Of a stretch of DNA of 39,103 nt, positions 26,114 to 34,329 are shown piece after piece; the stretch's first letter is position 1; the number at the start of each line of letters is the position of its first letter. The notes below the pieces were generated by a model. That model saw nothing but the letters and a program-made list of their open reading frames with translations, ran no database searches and had not been told where the DNA came from. A program made the translations under genes and the position numbers. The stretch spans positions 1 through 39,103 of the forward strand of contig JAICQQ010000059.1 of NCBI GenBank assembly GCA_025937785.1, written 5' to 3'. The stretch comes from Polyangiaceae bacterium. GTDB taxonomy: Bacteria > Myxococcota_A > Polyangia > Polyangiales > Polyangiaceae.

Positions 26114-26812
26114 TTACCAGGGGATCGCTTTTCCGTGCCGAAAGAAACCTCCGGTGGGGCCGTCTGCAGGCAGCGTGGCGGCCCACACGATGCCGCGCAC
26201 GCCCTCTTCCACGGACAGGCTCGCGTTCGGACCACCGAGATCCGTGCGCACCCAGCCAGGGCACACGGCGTTCACCTTGATCTGTGTGCCCGCGAGCTCT
26301 TGGCTGAGCACGCGCGTGAACGCATTCAGCGCGGTCTTCGACAGACGATAGGCGGGCGCGCCTTTGCCCATGTCCGAAAGCTGCCCCATGCCGCTCGAGA
26401 CGTTCACGATAGCGCCGCGCCCTCGTTCACGCATCAGCGGTACCACCGCAGAGGCCACGCGCACGGCCCCCGCGACGTTCACATCCATCACGTGCGCCAG
26501 ATCAGCAAGGTCCAACTCGAGGATGCTCGTCCCATAGCTCGCGCGCCCCGTGATCCCCGCGTTGTTCACCAGCGCGTCGAGCCTGCCCAACCGCTCGACG
26601 ACGCCAGGCAAACGCTCCGTGTGCGCCTCCGACGTGACGTCGAGCTCGATGGCTTCGACACTACCCTCGAGCCCCGCGGCAATGGCGCGCCCGGCCGCCA
26701 AATCGCGAGCCCCCAACAGCACGTAGTACCCTTGCGCCGCGAGCTGCCGCGCCGTCTCGCGCCCCAAACCCCGATTTCCACCGGTAATCAGCGCCACTGG
26801 TTGGTCAGACAT
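26114..26812 (-). CDS. Short-chain dehydrogenase/reductase
   Basis: 232 residues, classical SDR. It has the NAD(P) motif TGGNRGLGR at 10-18, LDVT at 57-60, NNAG at 83-86, catalytic Ser139/140, Tyr155 and Lys159 (YRLSK), and the post-catalytic stretch VNAVCPGWVRTDLGG. Arg14 and Arg36 in the cofactor site suggest NADPH preference. The substrate is unknown. The start ATG has a strong ribosome site, AAGGAG, eight bases ahead. It is divergent from the small membrane protein gene. Confidence 0.93.
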   Translation of the reverse strand: MSDQPVALITGGNRGLGRETARQLAAQGYYVLLGARDLAAGRAIAAGLEGSVEAIELDVTSEAHTERLPGVVERLGRLDALVNNAGITGRASYGTSILELDLADLAHVMDVNVAGAVRVASAVVPLMRERGRGAIVNVSSGMGQLSDMGKGAPAYRLSKTALNAFTRVLSQELAGTQIKVNAVCPGWVRTDLGGPNASLSVEEGVRGIVWAATLPADGPTGGFFRHGKAIPW

Positions 26813-26935
26813 TCACAGACTCCTTCGCGGTCGCCTCCTTAGGTAGGGGCGGCACCGGAGCGTGTCAAGCTCGCCGGGCACTCCTCGCTGCGACTCCAGC
26901 TAGCGAAGCAGCCGCGATTCGCGCATGCTTGCCGA

Positions 26936-27235
26936 ATGCCCTGGCGCGAGATCCTCACGTGGTCGATCGTGCTGCCCTTCATCCCATTGAACTGGGTGTA
27001 CTGGTGGGCAGTCCAGTCGCGCTGGCAGGCACGCTTCCGGCGCTATTGCGAGCGAAGGTTCGGCGTGACCATCGGCCCCGCGCCACGCGGCTATTGGCGT
27101 GTCTCGGGTGGTGGCTCCGCATTCCGCAACTTCGCCCTCGAGTGGCTTCAGTTGTTGTACTTCATCGCGGCCTTCATCGGTTGGTCGCTCGCCCTGCTCG
27201 CCGTCGTCGGCGTCCTCATGCTGATCAACCAGTAG
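26936..27235 (+). CDS. Small two-helix membrane protein
   Basis: 99 residues, family not recognised. A first hydrophobic helix with many aromatics (LTWSIVLPFIPLNWVYWWAV, about 7-26), a basic loop (RWQARFRRYCERRFG) and a second helix near the C-terminus (LLYFIAAFIGWSLALLAVVG). Composition is that of a real gene and not a shadow frame: few Arg-rich runs outside the loop and a clean membrane pattern. No partner gene is evident. Confidence 0.7.
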   Translation: MPWREILTWSIVLPFIPLNWVYWWAVQSRWQARFRRYCERRFGVTIGPAPRGYWRVSGGGSAFRNFALEWLQLLYFIAAFIGWSLALLAVVGVLMLINQ

Positions 27236-27541
27236 CCCTCTCTTCTTTCTTGGGGTTGCTTCGCAACCCCTACACGCCTTGCAACCCCTCGTCGCCCGAG
27301 CCCGCTGCGCGAGGCACGCCGCGCCATCCTCGCGCGCAGCCAGTGCCCGCGGTGTTCGCGGTGAGCACGGGCCTCGTGGCTGGTCAGTGTCGGGCGGTGA
27401 GTACGGGTCGCGTCACTTGTCGGTGTTCGTCCGCCCTGATTCTCGAAGAAACCGGCTGAGCGCGCCCGGGCTCACGGCTAGCGTGGCTTGCAGGAAGCGG
27501 CGGATGCCTTCGAGGTCTTCGCGCGGCGGGTTCTGGCGCGT
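27236..27541. other. Convergent intergenic region with REP-like hairpin
   Basis: 306 bases between the small membrane gene and the envelope-protein stop. It holds REP-like hairpin copy 2 (27250-27281). On the minus strand, a 42-codon frame directly continues in phase from the envelope-protein stop (TAG at 27544-27542) to a TGA at 27415-27413. It has protein-like composition (REDLEGIRRFLQATLAVSPG) but no start codon, so it may be a gene remnant. Confidence 0.45.
27250..27281 (+). repeat. REP-like hairpin element, copy 2
   Basis: TTGGGGTTGCTTCGCAACCC followed by CCTACACGCC: a perfect 8-bp stem GGGGTTGC/GCAACCCC (27252-27270) with a 3-base loop. It matches copy 1 at 2321-2352 in both flanks, with the fourth stem pair changed from one orientation to the other. 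It starts 15 bases past the stop of the membrane-protein gene, after a pyrimidine-rich run. Confidence 0.7.
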
Positions 27542-29065
27542 CTAGAAGCGCAGCCCGATGAACCAGGCGGCGACCAGGTCCAGGGCTGTCCCGGTCCCCT
27601 GGCCATTACCGTCGTCTTCGCTCGCCTGGGACTCTGCGTACTCCGCAGAGACGCGGGCCACCGCATCGTAGCGACCGAAGAGGGTGTAGCGAGCCTGCAG
27701 CGAGGCGGCGATCGCTTGGTCCGAAGCGGTCCAGCGGCGCAGCTCTTCCCCCACTTCCTCGTAGATGGGCAACGCCAGCTTGCGGGCGAGCACGCTGGCG
27801 TTGAACACCAATGCTTCGGTCGCGTTCAGCGACCCGTTCAAGCGTACCCAGCGGGCGTACTCGGCGCCTTCGTCCGAGACGCCGACCAAGAGCTCCGCTT
27901 CCCAGTCGCGCAGCGTGATGCGGGGGCCGAAGCGGAACAGCGCGCGCTCCTCGGTCGCGAAGGCGCCGCCGTTGCGGGCCGCGATCATGCCCAGGGCGCC
28001 CGGTGAGATCTGAAGCGCCACCGGCCCCCAGTCGAAGCCCAGCTCGACCATCAGCGCCTCGACGACGCGCAGATCGGGTCTGTCCGCGGCGAGATCGTCG
28101 ATCTGCCACTCGTATTCGCTGCCGACGAGCAACAGGTTGGGATCGAACATCGCCGAAGCGTGAAAGTAGGCGGCCTTGAAGCGGTAGTAGATCTGCGTCT
28201 GCACCTCGGTGTGAACCGAAAATGGCATGGGGGCCGCGCCGGTGATGAGCCGGTGCTGGTAGCCAAAGGGCCCCAGCGAGAGCTCGTCGTAGAGCACGGG
28301 GGTGAAGTTATTGGGCCTGCTGGCGGTCGCGCCGTGCTTGCGACCGTGGGAAGTCCACAGGCCGAGCGCGGTCTCGTTTCGGTAAATCTCCGGCATGGGA
28401 TAGAAGATCTGGTCGCGTTCGTACTCACGGACCTCGTCATGACCCTCCATCAACCGATCGAGCTCGCGCTTGATCACGACCTGGTCGTTGATGAACTGCT
28501 GTGGAAAGATGGCCCGAAGGTTTGGCCCCGAGCCCGCTTGATTGCAGAAGCCCACCGCGTGCGGGTGCACGAAGTCGAGCGCGGCGGACTTCGGTGCTCT
28601 TCCGCGCCGCGGCAAGTGTTCTAGGTATTCGAGCGACCAAATGCGATCGCGGTGCACCACCACTTCTTGACCGTCGAGGTTGACGAAGGCGATGCGCTCT
28701 TGGTTGAAGTCGACGGGCCACCCGATCAGTAAGGGCACCAGTTCACCGTTTTGTAACGTGCGAACCTCGAGCGCGGGCCGCGATTGATGCACGTGCTCGG
28801 GATTGATCGCGATGCCGCTCACCGGATAATAGGCGATGGAGGCCACCTCGTAGCGTGGGATGCGGCGCACGTTGCCGTCGAGGCCGAGCAGCGTGACCTC
28901 CCGCTTCTGGACGTCGATGATGATCCCGAGTTCTCGGTTGCAGGCCGTCCGGTACACGGCGTGCACGTTGAGCGCGTGCGCCTGCTTCACGCTCGAAAGC
29001 ACGCCGCCGAGCACGACGAGGGCCGCGAAGAACCGCAGGAAGCGGGCGCTAGAACTGAAACTCAA
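27542..29065 (-). CDS. Exported envelope protein, paralogue 2 (probable beta-barrel)
   Basis: 507 residues. The signal peptide FLRFFAALVVLGGVLSSVKQAHA is followed by a first domain (about 32-150) with IIIDVQKREVTLLGLDGNVRRIPRYEVASI, a small beta unit also found in the upstream neighbour. The remainder is rich in alternating hydrophobic strands and ends in AAWFIGLRF, a terminal Phe as in outer-membrane barrels. Outer-membrane location is inferred. It starts at TTG 29065, 17 bases inside the upstream gene, where no ATG would preserve the signal peptide. The family is not recognised. Confidence 0.75.
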   Translation of the reverse strand: MSFSSSARFLRFFAALVVLGGVLSSVKQAHALNVHAVYRTACNRELGIIIDVQKREVTLLGLDGNVRRIPRYEVASIAYYPVSGIAINPEHVHQSRPALEVRTLQNGELVPLLIGWPVDFNQERIAFVNLDGQEVVVHRDRIWSLEYLEHLPRRGRAPKSAALDFVHPHAVGFCNQAGSGPNLRAIFPQQFINDQVVIKRELDRLMEGHDEVREYERDQIFYPMPEIYRNETALGLWTSHGRKHGATASRPNNFTPVLYDELSLGPFGYQHRLITGAAPMPFSVHTEVQTQIYYRFKAAYFHASAMFDPNLLLVGSEYEWQIDDLAADRPDLRVVEALMVELGFDWGPVALQISPGALGMIAARNGGAFATEERALFRFGPRITLRDWEAELLVGVSDEGAEYARWVRLNGSLNATEALVFNASVLARKLALPIYEEVGEELRRWTASDQAIAASLQARYTLFGRYDAVARVSAEYAESQASEDDGNGQGTGTALDLVAAWFIGLRF

Positions 29066-30563
29066 AGGCCCCCCCGTAGTCCAGGACGTACTCCGTGGCG
29101 TCGCTCCTGGCGCCGTCCTCTTCGACGAAGTCGTTGGATTCGATGTGGTAGTTCGTGTGCACGTTCATGCGCACGTAGTGACCGAACTCGCGCGAGATCG
29201 TGGCGCCGAGCTGATAATGGCGAAACGTGAGCCCGAAGCCGCCCGAGTCCGTGTGCACCCCGCGGCTCACCACCGCGTCCAAGGCGAGGTCCGTGTCGAG
29301 CACGCGCGCGGTCGCTCCGGCGCGCAGCGTATCTTCGTCGAGGATGTAGCTCTTGTCCTGTGCCTCCTCCGCGATCCCATCGTCGATGGTCAGGCCCTTG
29401 CCGTTGCTGGCGGACTGCCGACTGCGAAAGTAAAGCGCGTGTAGCTCGAGCGCCGTCCAGATGGCGCGCGCGCGAAAGGCGAGCCCGGCGTGCCTTGCGC
29501 TCACCTCGCGCTGCTGTCGCTTGCCCTTGATGTAACGCACCGGGTAGTAGGTACCTACCGACGCCGACCAGGGGCCCGCGTCGAGGCCCATCAGGATCAG
29601 GTAGTTGAAGTTGGGTTCGGTCTGATAGCTGTACTCGGTATAGGGCGGCAGAGTGCCGTCCCCCAGATAGACCTGCGTGCCCGCTGGGAGCGCCAGCGGG
29701 TTTGCCAGAAAGGTCGCGTGGAACAGGTGTGACTTCAGGTCGGACCAGAGCACCAGCGTCGGGTCGACAGTGGGCAACCACGGGATCGGGGCGCCGCCGA
29801 TCAGCATGTAGCTCTGAAAGCCGAAGGGTTTTCCGGTCGAAAAGTGGATGTACGCCGGCACGATCGGCGAGCGCCGGCGCATGTAGATGAGTCCGAGCCG
29901 CGTGCGCTCGTCGTACATGAACGGCTTGGCGTACACGAAGGTCCGCTCGCGAAAGCTCTCGAGGGCGTGGTAGCTGTGCTCGAAGGCATCGAGGTAGTCG
30001 CTGACCTTGATCCGATCCCCGATGATGCGCGAGGGTGGGATGCCGGCGCTCTGAGCCAGGCTGGCGCACTCGATGTAGTCCCGTGGGAACTGCAGCACGA
30101 CCTCAGCGTGTGGCGGGTACACGATGGGCAGCGGACTCGGCCGCCGCATATGGTCGATGTCCTCTTGCGCCAGTACGTGCGTGCGCCCGAAGAGATCGAG
30201 GAACACGATCAGCTCCTCGATGAAGCCGACAGCCCAGCCCGTGAAGGCGGCCTCGTCTTCGCCGACCAAGTACACGTTGTACATGTGCTCGGAGAGACGC
30301 TCATCGAGCGTTATCGACGCGAGCGGGTTGTCCACGGAGTTGTGCAGCACCACCGAGGCGATCTCGTCTCGGCGCCAGACGGTGGAACGCCCTCGGAGAT
30401 CGATGAGCGTGACCAACTGGTCGTCGACGTACACCACCACGCCGGACTGTGCCCGGCAGTTCTCGGCGACGAGCGTGTGAATTTCGACGGCGCTAGCGCT
30501 GCCGCTCGTGAGGAGCAGGACCAGCCAAGTCGCGCTGGACCAAAACCAAAATCGCCAATCCAC
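29049..30563 (-). CDS. Exported envelope protein, paralogue 1 (probable beta-barrel)
   Basis: 504 residues from GTG 30563, which begins a good signal peptide (MDWRFWFWSSATWLVLLLTS, cleaved after SASA); longer frames run into the divergent neighbour. The domain after it, GVVVYVDDQLVTLIDLRGRSTVWRRDEIASVVLHN, parallels the neighbour's KREVTLLGLDGNVRRIPRYEVASI, and later parts share SPxPIVYPPHAE/KSAALDFVHPHA-type segments and a C-terminal aromatic end (GGAFEFQF). Similar length, order and ends support tandem duplication. The terminal Phe and alternating strands suggest an outer-membrane barrel. The function is unknown. Confidence 0.75.
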   Translation of the reverse strand: MDWRFWFWSSATWLVLLLTSGSASAVEIHTLVAENCRAQSGVVVYVDDQLVTLIDLRGRSTVWRRDEIASVVLHNSVDNPLASITLDERLSEHMYNVYLVGEDEAAFTGWAVGFIEELIVFLDLFGRTHVLAQEDIDHMRRPSPLPIVYPPHAEVVLQFPRDYIECASLAQSAGIPPSRIIGDRIKVSDYLDAFEHSYHALESFRERTFVYAKPFMYDERTRLGLIYMRRRSPIVPAYIHFSTGKPFGFQSYMLIGGAPIPWLPTVDPTLVLWSDLKSHLFHATFLANPLALPAGTQVYLGDGTLPPYTEYSYQTEPNFNYLILMGLDAGPWSASVGTYYPVRYIKGKRQQREVSARHAGLAFRARAIWTALELHALYFRSRQSASNGKGLTIDDGIAEEAQDKSYILDEDTLRAGATARVLDTDLALDAVVSRGVHTDSGGFGLTFRHYQLGATISREFGHYVRMNVHTNYHIESNDFVEEDGARSDATEYVLDYGGAFEFQF

Positions 30564-30685
30564 CCGAAACCGCCCAGCGCGCAGTCTGGGCCAGTTTTGA
30601 GGGTGTATCAAGCCGAGATCTTTGGGCAAAAGCGCTGGCGCCTGGCCAGCCGTACAGCTCTGCGCCAGACGCGCTAGACTTCGGA

Positions 30686-33058
30686 GTGGACTCGTGTCGG
30701 TTCCGCGCGTTGCTCGTGGCGACGGCTCTGTTGCCGGCGTGTTCACTGGGGTCCCTCGAGGCCGCCGTGCCGGCGCGTGCGTATCCGGTGCTGAGGTGCG
30801 ATCCGCGCGCGCCCGTGGCCGCGGCGTCCCAGGCAGTGCAGCAACCCGAGTGCCGCGAGTCTCGGGCATTGCCCGACAGCGTGGCGGAGGCCAAGGCCGG
30901 AGAGCCCGGGCGCCTGGAGCGGGTGGTGCGCGTCTGGCTCGCAGCGTTCGAAGGACGCTGGGACGATTTCGGCGATTGGGAACGAGATGGCACGCGTACC
31001 GCGCTACGCAAGATCATGGCGGGCCTGAAGGCGCTGCGCGTGTTGCCACTGCATGACCGACAACGCCCGCCCGACGACTTTCCTCGCTTGGCGGAGCGTT
31101 GGATCCTCGAAGAGTCCACCGCGCATCGAAAGGCAGGCACGGACACCTGGCACAGCCCGATCGGCGGCGTGAAGGGCGACTATGACTTCATGATGCTCCA
31201 AATCCTGGAGCTCATTTATCACTTTCGAGACGAGCCGGAGTTGCTCGGGAACGACGCGGTCTGGGCGCTGCTGCGCAACGAGCAGTACGCCGATCGCGTC
31301 GGGCGCGGGCGCCGCCTGCGGACGCGAATTCCTGACATCGGCAACACTCCGCACCGAATGACTTTCAAGGTGCTCGCCGAGTTTCCGGAGACCGAGAATC
31401 ACGTGCTCATGGTCAACACCTGGGCCTACCTCGTCAATCAGTGGCTCGAGCGCGACTACCGGGGCGACCCGCGGGTGCGCCGATATTTTTCGCAAGACCC
31501 GCGCAAGTACCGCAACGAAGGCAGCACGCTCGAGCGCGTGCTCTTGAGCGTGCTCAGCCGCCCCCTACACGCCGACTTCTTCGAAACCAACGCGCGTCCG
31601 TACAGCGCTTACACGCTGCGCGCGCTGCAACTGTTGGCGTCGTACTCCGATCCGTCGACGCCCGGGGGGCTCAAGGTCAAGACCGCTGCGCTCAACGCGC
31701 TCGACTACGCGGCCACCCGCTTCGCGTTCCAGTCGTTTCAGGGTAAACGTTACGGACCTTCGCGCCGCAACTACCGTTACCGCGCGTTGTTGGGCGTGTA
31801 CGCGGGTGACTACGTGCCGCACTTGTTCGGCGTGCTCACCGGCGTGCACGCATACGACGACGATCCGAAATGCCTGGGCAAGGCGTGCGCCTACGCCAAC
31901 CCGCAGGCGCGCGGGTTCGCCCTCGAGTCGGCGCTGAGTCAGTACCGAGTCCCGGAATCGATCTGGGATTTCATGCTGCACCCGGACAACCACCGCGCTG
32001 GACACGGCGTTTGGGTGCGCGCGCAGCCCCGCTACACCGAGCGGCACTACCTTCAGGGCAAGTGGCCTCGCTATCCGGGCAGATTACCCGAGCTCGGCCA
32101 CGCGATTCGTACCGGAGAAACCGCGCTCGAGCCGGCACCCGAATTCTATTTCATCACGCAAGACTACATGAACTCGGCGGGAGGCCGAGCGGAGCACTAC
32201 GGTGGCATGGACGGCTGGCTGCCAGCCTCGCTGCACCGCACGAACGACCTCTTCGCCAAGCCGAGCAGCTTGCTGCTCCCGGGGGACACCGGCTACTGGC
32301 GCGAGTGGTCGGATCTAGAGGAGTCCACGCTGGTATTCCGCGGGGACGAAAAGCAGCACTATGCCTCCAACAACACGGGCGTCTACAAGAACCTGGTGTA
32401 CGGCTACTTCACCGGTAGCCGCGCCTGGCCCATGAATTTGCCGAGCAGCTGGAGTGTCAGTCGGTCGCGGCAGTTCGGCGCGTTGACGCTGCGCATCGTG
32501 GATCTGTCGTCGCAGAACGGTGTGAGCAATCCTGACTACGGCTTGTATTTGGTGCTCGGGCGTTTCGCGCGCTTGCCGGACGCCCCGCTGACCGGATTCT
32601 GGGAGGTGATCCCCGAGGCCAACTTCGAAGCCCTCGAGCAGGTGTGGGATTGCGTGGGACGCCAGAATCGGGCCGCCGATTTCCCCCAGAGAGGGCCCTA
32701 CGCGTATTCGCTCTGCCTCTCCAGTGACGAGGTCCAGCTGAACCCGCGCTTCAGCCGAGACCATGATCCGTTCCTTGCCGTCAACGGGTCGAGTGACGCG
32801 CTCGCTCAGGAACACATCGATTTGAGCGATCTCGAGGCTGTGGCTCGCTTCCCACTGCTCGAAGCCCGTGAGGTGGATGCTCGCTACCGGTACACCGGCA
32901 GCGTGTACGCCCTCGCTCGCGGCGATGGCCGACTCACCGTGAAGAACCCGTACCTCGGGAAAACGCTGATCCTCGACTCGAGCAACCCGCTCGATCCGCG
33001 CCGCAGCGGTGAGCTAGACACGGGGCGCCGTCCATCAGACCCAGGCGCCGTCCGCTAG
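30686..33058 (+). CDS. Large lipoprotein, 790 residues, unknown family
   Basis: The lipoprotein signal RFRALLVATALLPACSLG has Cys19. Residues about 75-400 are mainly helical (RVVRVWLAAFEGRWDDFGDW, NHVLMVNTWAYLVNQWLERD, AYTLRALQLLASYSD), in a pattern resembling alpha/alpha-toroid polysaccharide lyases or glycosidases. The second half is beta-rich, with EFYFITQDYMNSAGGRAEHYGG and LLLPGDTGYWREWSDLEEST. This suggests, but does not prove, a polysaccharide-active enzyme. It starts at GTG 30686; the signal peptide and the divergent neighbour fix it. It is divergent from the two envelope proteins (122-base spacer) and converges on the Ku gene. Confidence 0.8.
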   Translation: MDSCRFRALLVATALLPACSLGSLEAAVPARAYPVLRCDPRAPVAAASQAVQQPECRESRALPDSVAEAKAGEPGRLERVVRVWLAAFEGRWDDFGDWERDGTRTALRKIMAGLKALRVLPLHDRQRPPDDFPRLAERWILEESTAHRKAGTDTWHSPIGGVKGDYDFMMLQILELIYHFRDEPELLGNDAVWALLRNEQYADRVGRGRRLRTRIPDIGNTPHRMTFKVLAEFPETENHVLMVNTWAYLVNQWLERDYRGDPRVRRYFSQDPRKYRNEGSTLERVLLSVLSRPLHADFFETNARPYSAYTLRALQLLASYSDPSTPGGLKVKTAALNALDYAATRFAFQSFQGKRYGPSRRNYRYRALLGVYAGDYVPHLFGVLTGVHAYDDDPKCLGKACAYANPQARGFALESALSQYRVPESIWDFMLHPDNHRAGHGVWVRAQPRYTERHYLQGKWPRYPGRLPELGHAIRTGETALEPAPEFYFITQDYMNSAGGRAEHYGGMDGWLPASLHRTNDLFAKPSSLLLPGDTGYWREWSDLEESTLVFRGDEKQHYASNNTGVYKNLVYGYFTGSRAWPMNLPSSWSVSRSRQFGALTLRIVDLSSQNGVSNPDYGLYLVLGRFARLPDAPLTGFWEVIPEANFEALEQVWDCVGRQNRAADFPQRGPYAYSLCLSSDEVQLNPRFSRDHDPFLAVNGSSDALAQEHIDLSDLEAVARFPLLEAREVDARYRYTGSVYALARGDGRLTVKNPYLGKTLILDSSNPLDPRRSGELDTGRRPSDPGAVR

Positions 33059-33078
33059 AACCGACCCGCCCGTGGGAT

Positions 33079-34329
33079 TCAACCAGCTCGGCGTGTGCTT
33101 GCCCGTCCTCGTGATGCCCGTTTGGCCGGCGCCTCGTGGGTCTGTTTGTGCTGCGTCTTCTTGGGGCGCGCCCTCGCTTTGGCGGGCCCAGGATGGGTGG
33201 CCCGCCCGGACTCCGACGGCTTCGAATTGCGCTCGTCCGTTCCCTTCGCGCGGTTCGCGCCGTTCGCGCCGTTCGCGCCCCTCGCGCCCTTCGCGCCGTT
33301 GACGCCCTTCGCGCCCTTCGCGCCCTTCGCGTCGTTGACGCCCTTCGCGTCGTTGGCGCCCTTCGCGCCGTTCGCGTCGTGGGCGCCCTTCGCGCCGTTC
33401 GCGTCGTTGGCGCCCTTCGCGTCGTTGGCGCCCTTCGCGCCGTTCGCGCCCTTCGCGCCGTTCGCGCCGTTGACGCCCTTCACGCCGTTCGCGCCCCTCG
33501 CGCCGTTCGCGCCCTTCGCGTCGTTGGCTGCCAGGCTCTTCTTGAGAGCCGCCATCAAGTCGAGGATGTTCTCGCGCCCGATGTCCGAGACCTCCTCGAT
33601 TTCGGGCGCTTCAACGACGTCTTTGCCGGCAGCCAACTTCTTGTCGACGAGCTGGTGCGCCCGTTCGATCGCCCGGTTCTGCAACTCCGCCGCGTCGAAG
33701 CTCTGCTTCTTTCGCTTCTCCAGCAACTGCCGCACACGGCGTACGTCGGCGGCCTTCGGCTTTGCCTTGGGCTCGGGCATGCCGATGTCTGCGGGCGCTC
33801 GCAGCTGGTTGGAGAAGCGCATGGTTTCAGCGCGTAGCACCCCACCCGCTGCGAGTATCGCCACGACGTACTCCTTGCCTCGCATCACGAAGGTTGCCAA
33901 GCCCACGCGCCCCGTCCGCTCGAGTGTCTCCGCGAGCAGCCGGTACGCTTTGGTCGAATCCGCGGCGGGCGCCATGAAGTGCGCGCGTTCGAAGTACGCC
34001 GGGCTCAGCTGGTCGTGCGGCACGAAGCGTCGCAGGTCGATGTCTCGCGACTTGTCGGGCGCCAGGCTTTCGAGCTCCGCGTCGGTCACCGTCACGAACG
34101 TGCCGTCGGGCAACTCGTACCCGCGCACGAGCTCCTCGTTGGCGACCGCCGTATCGTGTTCCGGACAGTAGTACTCCCGCCGGAGCGGTTTCCCGTCTTC
34201 GGACAGCGTCCGCAACGGCAGCTGCTCGGTACGCGTCGCGGGGTACAAGCTGACGGGGATACTCACGAGCCCGAAGCTGATGGTGCCCGACCACGCGGGG
34301 CGGGGCAGGGGGCGCTCGGAATCAGGCAA
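33079..34329 (-). CDS. ku: Ku protein with collagen-like C-terminal tail
   Basis: 416 residues against about 260-300 for usual bacterial Ku. The core (1 to about 265) opens PAWSGTISFGLVSIPVSLYP and has ERAHFMAPAADSTKAYRLLA, RVGLATFVMRGKEYVVAILA and MRFSNQLRAP, all typical of the Ku ring. From about 268 to 365 the tail is Gly-Ala-Asn/Lys triplets (KGANGAKGAND pattern), encoded by 9-base units at 33241-33526, and it ends in a Lys/Arg-rich segment. Ku binds DNA ends in non-homologous end joining; lysine-rich tails help DNA binding and ligase recruitment. It is encoded after, and overlaps by 8 bases, a second ku gene. No ligD is in the window. Confidence 0.95.
   Translation of the reverse strand: MPDSERPLPRPAWSGTISFGLVSIPVSLYPATRTEQLPLRTLSEDGKPLRREYYCPEHDTAVANEELVRGYELPDGTFVTVTDAELESLAPDKSRDIDLRRFVPHDQLSPAYFERAHFMAPAADSTKAYRLLAETLERTGRVGLATFVMRGKEYVVAILAAGGVLRAETMRFSNQLRAPADIGMPEPKAKPKAADVRRVRQLLEKRKKQSFDAAELQNRAIERAHQLVDKKLAAGKDVVEAPEIEEVSDIGRENILDLMAALKKSLAANDAKGANGARGANGVKGVNGANGAKGANGAKGANDAKGANDANGAKGAHDANGAKGANDAKGVNDAKGAKGAKGVNGAKGARGANGANGANRAKGTDERNSKPSESGRATHPGPAKARARPKKTQHKQTHEAPAKRASRGRASTRRAG
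33241..33526. repeat. 9-base repeat encoding the Ku collagen-like tail
   Basis: Alternating TTCGCGCCG, TTCGCGCCC and TTGGCGCCC-type 9-mers on the plus strand, read on the minus strand as Gly-Ala-Asn, Gly-Ala-Lys, Asp-Ala-Lys and variants. The period preserves the frame. The repeats are imperfect, so length variation between strains is expected. Confidence 0.85.

Noticed and set aside
27252..27270. Rho-independent terminator
   Set aside because: The stem is strong, but the T-rich run is before it and neither strand has a T-tract after it; a REP-like element fits better.
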